Positions 8,350-16,339 of a stretch of 64,000 nt of DNA are shown here, in pieces. This DNA is from Streptomyces sp. NBC_01476 (GTDB lineage Bacteria; Actinomycetota; Actinomycetes; Streptomycetales; Streptomycetaceae), in the NCBI RefSeq assembly GCF_036227265.1, contig NZ_CP109446.1, positions 124,001 through 188,000 of the forward strand. The letters are read 5' to 3'. The translations under genes and the position numbers were made by a program. The stretch's first letter is position 1, and every line of letters begins with the position of its first letter. The notes below the pieces were generated by a model. It searched no databases. It was not told the origin of the DNA and saw only the letters and a program-made list of their open reading frames with translations.

Positions 8350-8707
8350 GGTGGCCTTCCTCGTCGGCGCCCCGCCGGCCGCCGGGTCGGCACGCGGGCG
8401 CAGGCATGGGAAACGTGCCGGGCCGGGCGGCGCCCCGAAGCGAGACGCCGTCGCGTGCCCACTCCGAGTTGACCGCGCGACAGGGCCTGGCCGCATGCGC
8501 GTTCACCACCCACATTCATGCCGCATGCGGTGGGGGCCGCCCCCGGCCGGGACGAGCGGCGTGGTGCGGCAAGGCCGTCGTGGTGGGCGGGGGCCGTCGT
8601 GGCCCGCCCTCTGCTCTTCCCGGCGTTCTCACCGTAAACTGAGATGAACCCTGCGCCGGATCAGGGACGTGCTGGCTGCGCCGAAGGAAAATGGGTCGGT
8701 TCCGAAA
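8350..8707. promoter_or_regulatory. Divergent lanM / XRE intergenic region
   Basis: Non-coding region between the divergent lanM and XRE genes. A candidate -10 for the XRE gene, TAAACT, lies at 8635-8640. The 10-mer CTGAGATGAA at 8639-8648 recurs at 4217-4226 in the upstream region of the LuxR regulator. The stretch 8553-8620 is G-rich with short repeats of GCCGTCGTGG. No clear RBS or -10 for lanM beyond its GAGGAAGG was seen. Confidence 0.45.
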
Positions 8708-9136
8708 ATGAATGAAACCGGGGGCAACGCGACGCTCGCCGACAAGGTCGAACGATTGTTCGACGTCGTCCGGCGGCCGGACGGTGAGCGCTACACCAAC
8801 GAGCAGGTGGCTCAGGCGTGCCGCGACTCGACCGGCGAGAGCTTCTCGACGACGTATCTCTGGCAATTGCGCACGGGCAAGCGGGACAACCCGACCAAGC
8901 GGCACCTCGAAGCCCTCGCCCAGTTCTTCCAGGTGCCGCCCGCGTACTTCTTCGACGACGAGCAGAGCGCCAAGCTCGACGAGGAGATCGCCTTGCTCGG
9001 CGCCCTGCGGGAGGCGGGTGTCCGGTCCATCGCCCTGCGGACGGTGAACCTCTCGGTCGACGGCCAGGCCGTCATCAGCGACATGGTCGAGGCCATCGCC
9101 CGCCGCGAGAACCCCGGCGCCACGCGGGACGGATGA
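8708..9136 (+). CDS. XRE-family helix-turn-helix regulator (paralogue 2)
   Basis: 142 aa from ATG 8708 (MNETGGNATLADKVERL), the start that aligns with the paralogue at 1486-1959. An in-frame GTG at 8669 would add 13 residues. The HTH core includes TYLWQLRTGKRDNPTKRHLE then ALAQFFQVPPAYFFDDEQ, and the tail has RSIALRTVNLSVDGQAVISD, also shared with paralogue 1. It is transcribed divergently from lanM, a typical place for a cluster-specific regulator. Unlike paralogue 1 it has no ImmA-like peptidase gene next to it. Confidence 0.9.
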   Translation: MNETGGNATLADKVERLFDVVRRPDGERYTNEQVAQACRDSTGESFSTTYLWQLRTGKRDNPTKRHLEALAQFFQVPPAYFFDDEQSAKLDEEIALLGALREAGVRSIALRTVNLSVDGQAVISDMVEAIARRENPGATRDG

Positions 9137-9259
9137 GCGGTCGGCCGCCGGGGCGGCGGTGTCCCGTTCGGCGGTGTCCGGCGCGCCGGCCTCCGGCCTG
9201 ACGGTGCCGGCCGCCGTGCCGGCCACGGACTCCGGGGCACACGGCCGTTCGCGGTTCGT

Positions 9260-9795
9260 TCAGCCGGTCCAGCGGTCGAAGGTGTCGTTCTCGATGCCGA
9301 ACTGGTCGAGGATCTTCCCGCACACCTGCCGGAGCATGTCGTCGAGGCTCTTCGGCCGGTGCTAGAAGGACAGCACGGGAGGCAGGACGGTGGCGCCCGC
9401 CAGCGTGACCGCCTCATGTTCTCGATGTGGATGTAGCTCAGCGGGGTCTCACGGGTGACGAGGACGAGCCGCCGGCGTTCCTTGAGCGTGACATCGGCGG
9501 CCCGCGCCACGAGGTTGTCCGAGTTACCGGTCGCCACGGCCGCGAGGGTCCGCATCGAGCAGGGCACGACGACCATGCCGAGCGTGGTGAAGGAGCCCGA
9601 GGAGATGGCGGCGCCCATATTGCGCGCGTCGTGCACGACGTCCGCCAGCTTCTCCAATTCGGCCGGGTCGCGGCGGAGTTCGAGTTCGATGCTCAGGCGT
9701 GCGCCCGCCGACATCACCAGATGTGTCCCCACCGTGCCGAGCGCGCGTACCGTTTCCAGGACGGGCGCCGCGCGGCGGTGCGCCGGTTCCGGCAC
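9260..9795 (-). pseudogene. ubiX-like: Degraded UbiX-type flavin prenyltransferase
   Basis: The minus strand encodes a UbiX core: THLVMSAGARLSIELE, NMGAAISSGSFTTLGMVVVP, CSMRTLAAVATGNSDNLVAR, ETPLSYIHIENM. Three lesions are visible. The N-terminal GxSGA/TGAP segment is out of frame or missing near 9780. There is a one-base shift just after IHIENM at about 9418. In the restored frame, a TAG at about 9362 replaces the Tyr expected before HRPKSLDDMLRQV. The frame then continues to FDRWTG and a stop at 9260. UbiX makes prenylated FMN for UbiD-type decarboxylases; no ubiD gene is seen nearby. Assembly error cannot be excluded, but three independent lesions favour a true pseudogene. Confidence 0.85.
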
Positions 9796-9798
9796 ACG

Positions 9799-10665
9799 TC
9801 AGGTGAGGACGCGTCCGAGGAATCCGTGGATGTATCCGCTGATGGCGTCCAGATGTGTCTCCAGGGCGAAGTGTCCCGCAGGGAGCAGATGAACTTCCGC
9901 GTCCGGCAGGTCGCGGGAGAACGCCCGGGCGCCGTCCGGCCCGAAGATCTCGTCCCGCTCGCCCCAGACCGCGAGCAGCGGCACCTGACTGGTACGGAAG
10001 TACTCCTGCAGCTTCGGGTAGCCCTCGATGTTCGTCGGGTAGTCGCGGAAGAGTGCGAGCTGGACCTCGTCGTTGCCCGGCCGCTCCAGCAGGAGCTGGT
10101 CGAGGGTCCAGGTGTCCGGACTGACCAGGCTGGTGTCGGGGGCGCCGTTCTCGTACTGCCAACGGGTCGTACGAGGGCTGAGTTTGGCCCGGGCCCCGGG
10201 TTCCGTGTCACGACCGGGAGCAGTGGCGTAGGCGAAGAGGTCGTCCCAGAAGGGCTTGGCGAAGCCTTCCATGTAGGCGTTGCCGCTCTGCGAGATGATC
10301 GCGGTGACGTCGAAGGAAGGGTTGAGTGCCAGGCGCCAGCCGATCGGTGCCCCGTAGTCGTGCACATAGACGGCAAAGCGCTGGATGCCGAGATGGTCCA
10401 GTAGTCCGGCGGTGATGCCGGCGAGATTGTCGAAGGTGTAGTCGAACGCGTCGACCTTGGGCATGGCGGAGTGACCGTATCCGATGTGGTCGGGGGCGAT
10501 CACGTGATAGTCGTCGGCCAGTGCGGGGACGAGATGGCGGAACATGTGCGAACTGCTCGGGAATCCGTGCAGCAGTAGCACAACAGGGGCGTCGCCGGGG
10601 CCCGCCTCCCGGTAGAAGACTTCCTGGCCGTTGATCGTCGCTGTCTTGTGTCGCGTGGGGAGCAT
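9799..10665 (-). CDS. Alpha/beta-hydrolase (haloalkane dehalogenase/epoxide hydrolase-like)
   Basis: 288 aa from ATG 10665 with GGAGG 6 nt upstream. The oxyanion region is LLHGFPSSSHMFRHL. The nucleophile-elbow region reads FAVYVHDYGAPIGWRLAL, where HDYGAP matches the Asp-nucleophile elbow of dehalogenases and epoxide hydrolases. A late AGHFALETH supplies the catalytic His. Asp-type elbow plus length point to a soluble hydrolase of epoxides, halides or small esters; the substrate is not predictable. Its stop is 3 nt from the broken UbiX remnant. Confidence 0.88.
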   Translation of the reverse strand: MLPTRHKTATINGQEVFYREAGPGDAPVVLLLHGFPSSSHMFRHLVPALADDYHVIAPDHIGYGHSAMPKVDAFDYTFDNLAGITAGLLDHLGIQRFAVYVHDYGAPIGWRLALNPSFDVTAIISQSGNAYMEGFAKPFWDDLFAYATAPGRDTEPGARAKLSPRTTRWQYENGAPDTSLVSPDTWTLDQLLLERPGNDEVQLALFRDYPTNIEGYPKLQEYFRTSQVPLLAVWGERDEIFGPDGARAFSRDLPDAEVHLLPAGHFALETHLDAISGYIHGFLGRVLT

Positions 10666-11084
10666 TTCGACCTCCGGACGCCTGCAGGCGCGGGGATTTC
10701 GCCATATCCGCCCGCATGCGACCGGATGCGAAGCGACCAGGCCCGGGGCGGTCGCCGCGGAGACTCGGGAACGTTTTCCCTCAGCGGCACGGTGCCCCGC
10801 GACAGATGGCGTCAGTTGCCACGATCCCCACGCTAGTCCCGGCCCACAGGGCGGGCAACGCGGGAATCCGGCAGATGAGACCGTGCCACGCACGTACACC
10901 CGACCGGTCGCTGGACGCCCTCGGTCAGGCTGCCCTCCGGCGGCGTCGTCCGGTCCCCCACTCGTCCCGGACCTCCCGCAGGGCACGCGGTCGCCCTCTG
11001 TTTCAGCGGGGACAAGCGGGCAAGGCATACCGCCGAGGCACACAAGACGCTCGCGCCCCTTGCCCGCACGAAGGAGGGGGACCG

Positions 11085-11879
11085 ATGCCCGAACTGCCCG
11101 ACGTCGAGGGCTTCCGCCGGATCCTGGACTCGTGCGGCCGGGGACGGCAGATCGAAAAGGTCCAGGTCACGGACCCTGGCGTGCTGCACGGCGTGAGCGC
11201 GGGGCGGCTGCGCCGCGCGTTGGAGGGCCGCAGACTCACCGCGCCCGGGCGCCACGGCAAATGGCTCATCGCCCGCACCGAGGGCGGACCGGCGCTGCTG
11301 CTGCACTTCGGGATGACCGGACAGCTCCTGTGCCGCGCACCGGACGACCCGCCGCACCGCTACGACCGGGTACGGCTCGACCTCGGCGGGCAGCACGGAC
11401 TGCGCTACCGGGATCAGCGCAAACTGCAGGGGCTGTGGCTCGCCGCCTCCGCAGCGGACGTCGAGCATGTCCTCGCAGGGCAGGGGCCCGACGCACTGTC
11501 CGTCGACCGCGAGACCTTCCGGGACCTGCTCGCCGGGCGCCGGGCCACGGTCAAGGCCGTACTGATGGACCAGTCGGCACTGGCCGGCCTGGGGAACCTG
11601 CTGTCCGACGAGATCCTCTGGCGGGCCCGCCTGCATCCGGCCCGTCCCGCGAACGGGCTCACCTACGACGACAGCCGCGCTCTGCACTCCGTCATGCGCC
11701 GCACCCTCCGCCTCTCGGTGCGCGCAGGGCGCGTGCCCGACCGGCGCTCCTGGCTCACCGGCCACCGGAACGACGCGCATCCCAGGTGCCCGCGGTGCCA
11801 CGGGCCGCTCCGCAGCGGCAGGATCGCCGGACGGACGACCGTCAGCTGCCCCCACTGCCAGGGCGGCGATCCCCCGTGA
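11085..11879 (+). CDS. Fpg/Nei-family DNA glycosylase/AP lyase
   Basis: 264 aa from ATG 11085 (RBS AAGGAGG). It begins MPELPDVE, the Fpg/MutM N-terminus in which the Pro after Met is the catalytic amine and the following Glu is conserved. The middle has RHGKWLIA and LLLHFGMTGQL. LAGLGNLLSDEILWRARLHP is the H2TH signature. The C-terminus has CPRCHGPLRSGRIAGRTTVSCPHCQ, a four-Cys zinc finger (CxxC-x16-CxxC). It removes oxidised bases and nicks the abasic site. Sequence differences from the housekeeping Fpg (short, no K of the classical GKY motif seen) suggest an accessory paralogue. Confidence 0.93.
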   Translation: MPELPDVEGFRRILDSCGRGRQIEKVQVTDPGVLHGVSAGRLRRALEGRRLTAPGRHGKWLIARTEGGPALLLHFGMTGQLLCRAPDDPPHRYDRVRLDLGGQHGLRYRDQRKLQGLWLAASAADVEHVLAGQGPDALSVDRETFRDLLAGRRATVKAVLMDQSALAGLGNLLSDEILWRARLHPARPANGLTYDDSRALHSVMRRTLRLSVRAGRVPDRRSWLTGHRNDAHPRCPRCHGPLRSGRIAGRTTVSCPHCQGGDPP

Positions 11880-11890
11880 GGGCGCGGCCG

Positions 11891-11931
11891 GCCGCCCCGC
11901 CCCTCGAATGCGCCGGTCACGGGGCGGGGCG
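11891..11931. terminator. Bidirectional terminator hairpin
   Basis: Perfect 12-bp GC-rich stem (11891-11902 pairing with 11920-11931; arm CCGCCCCGCCCC) with a 17-nt loop. It is located between the convergent DNA glycosylase and MFS genes, so it can serve both. Confidence 0.8.
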
Positions 11932-11937
11932 GGCGCC

Positions 11938-13434
11938 TCAGAGAGTCTGTGAGACGGGTTCTGGCACCGGGGGCGAGGCGGTGGCGGCCAGGGTCGTCCT
12001 CGGCCTGATCATGGCCGTGCAGACGACCGCGGTGATCGCGAAGACGGCCGCTCCCCACCAGAAACCGACCGCGTATCCATGGACCGAGGCGCGGGCCAGG
12101 ACCAGCGGGCCGGCCGGACCGTGGGAGTGGAGATAACCGCTGGTCGCCGAGGCGACGAAGGTGCTGATCAGAGCGACGCCGAGGGCCGTGCCGATCTGCT
12201 GGCTGACGTTGTTCATGCTGCCGGCGGTTCCGGCGTCCTCCGGGTCGTCGGGAACGCTGCCGATGGTGGTGGCGATGACGAAGTAGGCCCCGACACCGGC
12301 CCCGACGAGGACAAGACCGGGGAGGACGCGGGAGGCGTACTCGGCGTGCAGGCCCACCTGGGCCAGCAGTGCGGCCCCTGCCGCCGACAGGCTCAGCCCC
12401 CCGCCGATGATGCTCCGTGCGGTGAGGCGCGGAAGAAGGACGCTCTGGGCCACGGTGGCTCCGACGGCGATGCCGACCGGCAGCGGGAGGAACGCCAGCC
12501 CGGTCCTGATGGGCGAGTAGCCCAGGATTCCCTGGAAGTAGTAGGTGAGGAAGAGGAACAGGGCGAAGAGCGAGGCGCTGCCCAGCAGCAGGCTCAGGTA
12601 GGCGGCGCCGCGATTTCTGTCGAGCACGACGCGCAGCGGGATCAGCGGATGGGGTGCCCTGCGCTCCACACCGACGAACCCCAGGAGCAGAAGGATGCCG
12701 CCGGCGAGGGACGCCACGGTGAGAGGGGCACTCCAGCCGTCCGTCTCCGCCTTGGCGCTGCCGAAGACGAGCAGGAACAGGCCCCCGGACGCCAGGAGAG
12801 CACCAGGGAGGTCGAGGCGCGGCCGGTGCGGGTCGGCGGAGTTCGTCATCAGGGCGAGCGCTCCGACCAGGGCGACAGCGGCGAAGGCGATGTTGACGAA
12901 CATCGTCCAGCGCCAGTCCAGGGAACTGGTCAGCACACCGCCCAGCAGCAGCCCGAGCGCGCCGGCACTGCCGCCGACGGCGCCGAAGACCGCGAACGCC
13001 TTGTTCCGCTCCGTGGGATCCGTGAAGGTGACGGTGATCATCGACACCGCGGTGGGTGCCAGGGCGGCGGCGAACACTCCTTGCAGCGTGCGGGCGATGA
13101 GCAGAACGGCGGTGTCCGGGGCCGCGCCGGCGAGCGCGGAGAACACGCCGAAGCCCACCAGACCCACGACGAACATGAGCTTGCGTCCCACCAGGTCCGC
13201 CAGCCGCCCCCCGAGCGGGAGCAGACTGCCGAAGGCGAGGACGTAGGCGGTAACCACCCACTGGCGGGCGGCATCGGAGAAGTGCAGGCTCTTCTGCGCC
13301 GAGGGCAGCGCCACATTGATGACGGTGGCGTCGATCAAGATCATGACCTGCGAGATCAGGACCACCAGCAGGATCAGCCAGCGGCGCTCGTAGTGCGGAT
13401 CGACGGCATCCGCCCCGTGTTCGGATCGATTCAT
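11938..13434 (-). CDS. MFS drug-efflux transporter, DHA2 (EmrB/QacA-like)
   Basis: 498 aa with about 14 hydrophobic segments. Family motifs: LIDATVINVALPS in TM1, LGGRLADLVGRK (motif A) in loop 2-3, LIARTLQGVFAAAL (motif B region). Proton-driven export of hydrophobic compounds is expected. The start ATG 13434 has TACTGT six nt upstream, so it is probably leaderless. It is divergent from a MarR gene with an 18-bp palindrome between them, the normal arrangement for a MarR-repressed pump whose substrate induces it. Confidence 0.95.
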   Translation of the reverse strand: MNRSEHGADAVDPHYERRWLILLVVLISQVMILIDATVINVALPSAQKSLHFSDAARQWVVTAYVLAFGSLLPLGGRLADLVGRKLMFVVGLVGFGVFSALAGAAPDTAVLLIARTLQGVFAAALAPTAVSMITVTFTDPTERNKAFAVFGAVGGSAGALGLLLGGVLTSSLDWRWTMFVNIAFAAVALVGALALMTNSADPHRPRLDLPGALLASGGLFLLVFGSAKAETDGWSAPLTVASLAGGILLLLGFVGVERRAPHPLIPLRVVLDRNRGAAYLSLLLGSASLFALFLFLTYYFQGILGYSPIRTGLAFLPLPVGIAVGATVAQSVLLPRLTARSIIGGGLSLSAAGAALLAQVGLHAEYASRVLPGLVLVGAGVGAYFVIATTIGSVPDDPEDAGTAGSMNNVSQQIGTALGVALISTFVASATSGYLHSHGPAGPLVLARASVHGYAVGFWWGAAVFAITAVVCTAMIRPRTTLAATASPPVPEPVSQTL

Positions 13435-13499
13435 GTCCGCACAGTAGAAGATGCGTGCGCGCGCACGCAAGCCTGCGGGCATCTTGCTAGGATCGGGTC
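13435..13499. promoter_or_regulatory. Divergent MFS/MarR promoters with palindromic operator
   Basis: A perfect 18-bp palindrome, TGCGTGCGCGCGCACGCA, occupies 13452-13469; a second inverted repeat AAGATGC/GCATCTT (13448-13454 and 13479-13485) encloses it. -10 boxes: TAGGAT at 13488-13493 for marR (6 nt before its ATG) and TACTGT on the minus strand (13446-13441, 6 nt before the pump ATG). The palindrome overlaps the expected -35 areas of both promoters, so one bound MarR dimer could repress both. Confidence 0.75.
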
Positions 13500-13961
13500 A
13501 TGAGACCGCCCTCCACCAGGCACGCGATCATTTCGCAGGCACAGGAGAACGCCTGGTTCGCCCTCCTCTTCACCCATGCGACGGTGACCGCACGTATCGA
13601 CGCCGTCCTGATGGAGCGCCATCGGATCTCGTTCAGCGCATTCGAGATCCTCTGCCGGCTGCAGGATCTCGAACCCCAGCCCGTGCGGGCACTGGCCGGC
13701 CAGCTCGTGAGCGTCAGCCCGACCCGGGCCTCCCGGCTGGTGCAGGACCTGATCGACGACGGCCACCTGCGGCGCGGCGCCGACCAGGACGACGGCCGCA
13801 TCTCCCTGATCGGCTTCACCGAGACGGGGCGTCAGTACGCTGAGGCCGTCGCCGAAACGTTCGAGGCGTCCGTGCGGAAATACTTCGTGGACCCCCTGGA
13901 CGAGGAGGACATCGCCGCGATCAGCCGGATCTGGCAGAAGCTGGAATCAGCCGCCGATTGA
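13500..13961 (+). CDS. MarR-family regulator
   Basis: 153 aa. The winged-helix core is seen in LCRLQDLEPQPVRALAGQLV, SPTRASRLVQDLIDDGHLRR and ADQDDGRISLIGFTETG, the last being the wing with the conserved D-x-R. The TAGGAT -10 is six nt before the ATG, consistent with leaderless translation. Likely represses itself and the divergent efflux pump, released by ligand. Confidence 0.95.
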   Translation: MRPPSTRHAIISQAQENAWFALLFTHATVTARIDAVLMERHRISFSAFEILCRLQDLEPQPVRALAGQLVSVSPTRASRLVQDLIDDGHLRRGADQDDGRISLIGFTETGRQYAEAVAETFEASVRKYFVDPLDEEDIAAISRIWQKLESAAD

Positions 13962-13964
13962 CCT

Positions 13965-14798
13965 TCAACCGAGCGGGCTGTCGGCCCCGGTGAGTTCCAG
14001 ACTCGCCTGCCACAGGCGCAGTCGAGCCTGGCGGTCGTACGCCTGTGAGTGGGCGCGGGTGTCGCGGGTGCGGTCGTAGAAGCGTCCGGTGGTGCCGGCG
14101 AGTGCCGGATCGGCGACGAGCCGGCGGATGGCGGTCACCCCCTCCTCCAGCGTGTCGATGCTGTGTCCGGCCTCGGCGAGGACGATCTTGGTCGGCATGT
14201 AGGTGGCGGGGTGCAGGCTGTTGACCGTGACGTCGCCGGCGGGCAGGCGCGCGGCGAGTTCGAAGCCGGAGGCTATCTGGGCGAGCTTGCTCTGGCCGTA
14301 GGCGCGGGTGCCGTCGTAGTCGCGCTCAAGCATCAGATCCTCGAAGTCGAGCGGGTGCTGGCCGAGGGAGGCGACGTTGACGATGCGGGCCGGCGCCGAC
14401 TCGCGCAGCAGCGGCAGGAGTTCGAGGGTGAGCAGGAAGCCGGCGAGGTAGTTGACGGCGAAGCGCAGCTCGTGGCCGTCGGCGCTGGTGCGGCGGTCGC
14501 GGCCGTCCGGTTGCCCTGAGCCGATGCCGGCGTTGCTCACCAGGACGTCGAGCCGGTCCGCCGACGCGCGGATCTCGGCGGCCATACGGCGGACCTGTCC
14601 GAGGTCGGCGAGGTCCGCGGTCACGGTGCGGGGCCTGGATGCGCCGCGGGCCGCGAACCGGTCGGCGATGCTGCCGAGTCTGGCCTGGTCGCGGCCGTGC
14701 AGGATCAGGTCGGTGCCCTCGGCCGCCAGGCGTTCGGCCAGCGCCAGGCCGAGGCCGTCGGTGGCGCCGGTGATGAGGACGGTACGGGAACGGGTCAC
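13965..14798 (-). CDS. Short-chain dehydrogenase/reductase (SDR)
   Basis: 277 aa from GTG 14798 with AGGAG about 8 nt upstream. Cofactor motif TGATDGLGLALAERLA, LVSNAGIG in place of NNAG, and catalytic YGQSK (Tyr-x-x-x-Lys). It belongs to the retinol-dehydrogenase-like/WW-oxidoreductase-like SDRs that reduce carbonyls with NAD(P)H. The start overlaps the TetR stop by four bases (GTGA), so the two are translationally coupled and presumably self-regulated together. Only 3 nt separate its stop from the convergent MarR gene. Confidence 0.93.
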   Translation of the reverse strand: MTRSRTVLITGATDGLGLALAERLAAEGTDLILHGRDQARLGSIADRFAARGASRPRTVTADLADLGQVRRMAAEIRASADRLDVLVSNAGIGSGQPDGRDRRTSADGHELRFAVNYLAGFLLTLELLPLLRESAPARIVNVASLGQHPLDFEDLMLERDYDGTRAYGQSKLAQIASGFELAARLPAGDVTVNSLHPATYMPTKIVLAEAGHSIDTLEEGVTAIRRLVADPALAGTTGRFYDRTRDTRAHSQAYDRQARLRLWQASLELTGADSPLG

Positions 14799-15433
14799 TG
14801 CTGGTCTCCTGGGGCGATCGGTGTGCCGGCCGGGTGGTGTGGCCCCTGCGCGAGGGTGGTCATGAGGTCCTCGACGAGGTCGTCGCCCATGGGCTGGTGC
14901 GTGGCCAGCAGGCGGTACCACAAGGTGCCGAAGACGATGTCCAGAACCGTGGACGCGGCCGGACGGGGTGGCAGGTCGCCCCGTGTCCAGGCCCGGTCGA
15001 GGACCACCTGGAGTGCGTCGCGCCGGCGCTGCAGAAAGGCGCCGCGGAAGAGCCGGCCGAACTCCTCGTTGATCTGGGCCTCCGCCATCAGGGCGCGCAG
15101 GATGTCGGCGACGCGCTGCCGGCTGCCGAGCCGGAAGGTGTCCTGCAGGAAGGCCCGCAGGTCGTCGGCGTAAGAGCCGTGGTCGGTGTTCGTGATGTGC
15201 AGATCGGCTTTGACGGCGAGCGCTTCGAGGAGGACGTGGGCCCTGGAGGGCCACCAGCGGTAGATCGTCTGTTTGCCGCACCCGGCGCGGCCGGCGATTC
15301 CTTCGATCGTCAGGCCCGCGTAGCCGACCTCACCGACCAGTTCGAACGCCGCGGCCAGGATCGCCATCCGGCTCTCCTCGCTGCGCTTGCGCCCCGGACG
15401 TGACTCCGGCGGGGGTTGCTTCTCCATGACCAT
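14795..15433 (-). CDS. TetR-family regulator
   Basis: 212 aa from ATG 15433 (ATG 15427 also possible). The HTH reads GLTIEGIAGRAGCGKQTIYR followed by WWPSRAHVLLEAL, typical TetR. TAAGCT lies 7 nt before ATG 15433, favouring this start and a leaderless message. Encoded upstream of and coupled to an SDR gene, and divergent from a second SDR gene 48 nt away; both are plausible targets. Confidence 0.93.
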   Translation of the reverse strand: MVMEKQPPPESRPGRKRSEESRMAILAAAFELVGEVGYAGLTIEGIAGRAGCGKQTIYRWWPSRAHVLLEALAVKADLHITNTDHGSYADDLRAFLQDTFRLGSRQRVADILRALMAEAQINEEFGRLFRGAFLQRRRDALQVVLDRAWTRGDLPPRPAASTVLDIVFGTLWYRLLATHQPMGDDLVEDLMTTLAQGPHHPAGTPIAPGDQQ

Positions 15434-15481
15434 GGAGGCTAGCTTAATGCGAGACGCAGCGGTTCGAAATAAGGGGATGTC

Positions 15482-16201
15482 ATGTCCAAGCGCACTGCCC
15501 TCGTGGTCGGGGGAACGTCCGGCATCGGGCTCGCGACGGCACGTGTACTCCGGGCAGGCGGTGCCACCGTGCACATAACCGGCCGCGGCCAGGAGCGTCT
15601 CGGCGCCCTCGCCGTCACTGATGCCGGGCTGGTCGGACACCGGGCCGACGCGGGGGATCCCGACCGGATGCGCGCGCTCGCCGAGGCGGCCGGACCGGTC
15701 GACTGGCTGATTCTGGCGGCCAGTGGAGGCGAGGGGCTGGGGGCGGTGGCCGATCTGGAACTGACCATGCTGCGACGGGCGTTCGAGGCCAAGTTCTGGG
15801 CTCACGTCACCACGATCCAGGCGGTCCTGCCCCATCTCGCGCCGGACGGGTCGATCACGCTGCTCAGTGCCATCAGCGCTCGGGCGGCCATGCCGGGGAC
15901 CGCCGGCATCGCGGCCGTCAACGCAGCCGTCGAGGCCCTGGTCAAGCCGCTGGCCGCGGAGCTGGCACCGATACGGGTGAACGCCGTGTCGCCCGGGCTC
16001 GTCGACACGCCCTGGTGGAGCGGCCTGCCGGAAGACGCCAGGCGCGACTACTTCGCCCGGACGGCCGCGGTCCTGCCGGTCCGTCACATCGCCTCGGCCG
16101 AGGAGGTCGCCGAGGTGGTGGCCCTCGCCGCCACCAACACCAACCTCACCGGCACCGTGATCGAGGCCGACGGGGGCGCACGTCTGGTCCCGCTGTCCTG
16201 A
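15482..16201 (+). CDS. SDR family oxidoreductase
   Basis: 239 aa with RBS AAGGGGA before ATG 15482. Glycine motif GGTSGIGLATARVL. The usual NNAG is replaced by ILAASGG, and the catalytic YxxxK Tyr is not seen: the region reads GTAGIAAVNAAVEALVKPLA, where Asn replaces the Tyr-Lys pattern. The C-terminal NLTGTVIEADGGARL is normal. It may therefore be a non-classical or 'divergent' SDR with altered catalysis. Divergent from the TetR gene, and a likely member of its regulon. Confidence 0.9.
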   Translation: MSKRTALVVGGTSGIGLATARVLRAGGATVHITGRGQERLGALAVTDAGLVGHRADAGDPDRMRALAEAAGPVDWLILAASGGEGLGAVADLELTMLRRAFEAKFWAHVTTIQAVLPHLAPDGSITLLSAISARAAMPGTAGIAAVNAAVEALVKPLAAELAPIRVNAVSPGLVDTPWWSGLPEDARRDYFARTAAVLPVRHIASAEEVAEVVALAATNTNLTGTVIEADGGARLVPLS

Positions 16202-16213
16202 CCCGGGCTTTCC

Positions 16214-16269
16214 GGGTCCTTGACGCGAACGGCCCCTGCACGGGGGGCCGTTCGCGGCGTCAAGGACCC
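16214..16269. terminator. Strong bidirectional terminator hairpin
   Basis: Arms 16214-16236 and 16244-16269 form a stem of about 23 bp (GGGTCCTTGACG pairing with CGTCAAGGACCC at the base) interrupted only by a three-base bulge. It lies just after the SDR stop and before the convergent flavoprotein remnant. Confidence 0.85.
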
Positions 16270-16339
16270 CTTCGACACCGCCGGCCGCGCCTGGTGCCCC
16301 CGGCGAGCCCCTGCGCTGAGGACGGTGTCCCGCACGGTT

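Noticed and set aside
4192..8472. A 1400-codon plus-strand frame across the lanthipeptide genes
   Set aside because: Antisense shadow of LanM and the precursors; no recognisable protein motifs.
9260..9795. The UbiX-like remnant as a LanD-type peptidyl-cysteine decarboxylase of the lanthipeptide pathway
   Set aside because: Motifs match UbiX (CSMRTLAAVA, ETPLSYIHIENM), the gene is broken, and the precursors end in Trp, not Cys, so there is no substrate for a LanD.
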